The position numbers were made by a program, and so were the translations under genes. The notes beneath the pieces are model-generated. The model made no database searches. It saw only the letters and a program-made list of their open reading frames with translations, and was not told the origin of the DNA. Shown piece after piece: positions 43,440 to 43,780 of a DNA stretch of 43,780 nucleotides (the first letter of the stretch is position 1; the number at the start of each line of letters is the position of its first letter). The stretch covers positions 1 through 43,780 of the forward strand of contig JARKOY010000093.1 in assembly GCA_029975555.1 (NCBI GenBank). Reading direction: 5' to 3'. The DNA comes from Spirochaetia bacterium. Its GTDB lineage: Bacteria > Spirochaetota > Spirochaetia > Treponematales > Rectinemataceae.

Positions 43440-43468
43440 AGTGTAAGACATCGGCGGGGGTAATGCAA
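43440..43468 (-). promoter_or_regulatory. Antiporter promoter, probably leaderless
   Basis: On the minus strand TTGCAT (43468-43463), a 17-nt spacer and TACACT (43445-43440) precede the ATG by 9 nt. The -35 box ends 2 nt from the tip of the right IS element at 43470. Confidence 0.55.
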
Positions 43469-43469
43469 T

Positions 43470-43508
43470 ATTAGTGCTCTCAAGCTTGGGTAAAGGTTGA
43501 AGCGAAAG
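43470..43508 (+). repeat. Outer end of right IS element (terminal repeat)
   Basis: This 39-nt segment (ATTAGTGCTCTCAAGCTTGG and on) matches the left IS end (333-295, minus strand) at 33 of 39 positions. It lies 94 nt before the transposase-like start codon at 43564. Confidence 0.75.
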
Positions 43509-43527
43509 GGGCAGGAGAGCGCGAATA

Positions 43528-43557
43528 CCTCTATGACCATAATCGTGGTCATGGAGG
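43528..43557 (+). promoter_or_regulatory. Hairpin covering the ribosome site of the right IS gene
   Basis: CCTCTATGACCA pairs with TGGTCATGGAGG across a TAATCG loop, 12 pairs including one wobble. The GGAGG ribosome site (43553-43557) forms most of the base of the 3' arm, so folding would block translation of the transposase-like gene at 43564. Confidence 0.6.
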
Positions 43558-43563
43558 AACACC

Positions 43564-43780
43564 ATGCACTGGTTTGCCTTTTGTCCCAACCCGCGCTGCG
43601 CCTACCACCGCCAGGCACCATCCTGGCCCTGGGCCTGGACCATAGGCTGGTATACCACCAAGGCCTTTGGCAAGGTCCCCAGGTTTCGCTGTCCGCGCTG
43701 CGGCAGACGGTTTTCCACCCAGACTTTTTCCACCCACTACTACCTCAAGCGTCCGATCGCTTACCGGGAGCTGCTGTTTC
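43564..43780 (+). CDS. IS transposase-like protein, N-terminal zinc-ribbon part (runs off right edge)
   Basis: The first 72 codons are present. The N-terminus MHWFAFCPNPRCAYH and the later CPRCGRRFSTQTF and YYLKRPIAYREL form a zinc ribbon closely related to the protein at 230-1 on the minus strand, with the same Cys spacing and about half the residues identical by eye. The catalytic region is outside the window. The gene follows a GGAGG site held in a hairpin. It belongs to the same IS family as the left copy, but as a diverged member rather than an identical one. Confidence 0.75.
   Translation, partial: MHWFAFCPNPRCAYHRQAPSWPWAWTIGWYTTKAFGKVPRFRCPRCGRRFSTQTFSTHYYLKRPIAYRELLF

Noticed and set aside
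1-43780. tRNA, rRNA or CRISPR arrays
   Set aside because: No TTCGA-arm/CCA-type tRNA pattern, rRNA segment or short regularly spaced direct repeats were seen while reading. A tRNA scan would settle it.

Overview
The window looks like chromosomal DNA of a spirochaete (Treponema/Spirochaeta/Rectinema-like), GC-rich and densely packed. The pointers are a class I lysyl-tRNA synthetase, an L28 protein with a spirochaete-like four-cysteine form, a DUF6765-type gene, lipoproteins with relaxed lipoboxes, an outer-membrane/OmpA giant protein, and fermentative metabolism built on an NAD-linked [FeFe] hydrogenase. The species cannot be named from the sequence alone.

Layout, left to right. (1) 1-333: the 5' part of an insertion sequence, reading off the left edge. 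(2) 377-4614: dnaE and a coupled metallo-beta-lactamase-fold gene. (3) 4634-6293: a lower-GC scar holding a deletion-fused ABC transporter, a decayed RhuM gene and an intact HEPN/MNT toxin-antitoxin pair. (4) 6387-12695 (minus): a HAD hydrolase and the hydCBA operon; HydB carries a GltD/NfnB-like flavoprotein as its C-terminal half. (5) 12885-15969: a NadD-like nucleotidyltransferase, adk and a secreted alpha/beta-hydrolase-fold protein that has lost its catalytic Ser and His. (6) 15991-18035 (minus): a translationally coupled lipoprotein/DUF6765 pair. (7) 18150-22205: ndk and pepF facing lysS across a perfect 17-bp bidirectional terminator. (8) 22284-27885 (minus): an M29 aminopeptidase, tsaD, a divergent polysaccharide deacetylase, a short sigma-70-family factor and a LysM/M23 peptidase. 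(9) 27976-32574: lepB, ftsI with a PASTA domain, an HD protein, ffh and rpmB. (10) 32805-40605: a secreted protein and a 2248-residue envelope protein. (11) 40675-43430: a small IS-derived element and an antiporter fused to USP and EIIA domains. (12) 43470-43780: a second, outward-facing IS of the same family.

The most interesting signals are these. A near-consensus sigma-54 promoter (GG-N10-GC) lies upstream of the short sigma-70-family gene, recalling the RpoN-to-RpoS cascade of Borrelia. The giant protein has 16 Ig-like repeats of two alternating types between a barrel-like N-terminus and an OmpA-like C-terminus. The hydrogenase has a HydB-GltD fusion. Related IS ends occur four times, bounding the window and making a 207-bp mini-element. 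Finally, five genes have a start codon only 6-9 nt after the -10 hexamer, suggesting leaderless mRNAs.

Housekeeping functions (replication, translation, protein targeting, nucleotide balance, peptidoglycan synthesis) dominate. Accessory DNA is confined to the IS margins, the 4.6-6.3 kb scar and the 40.7 kb mini-element.
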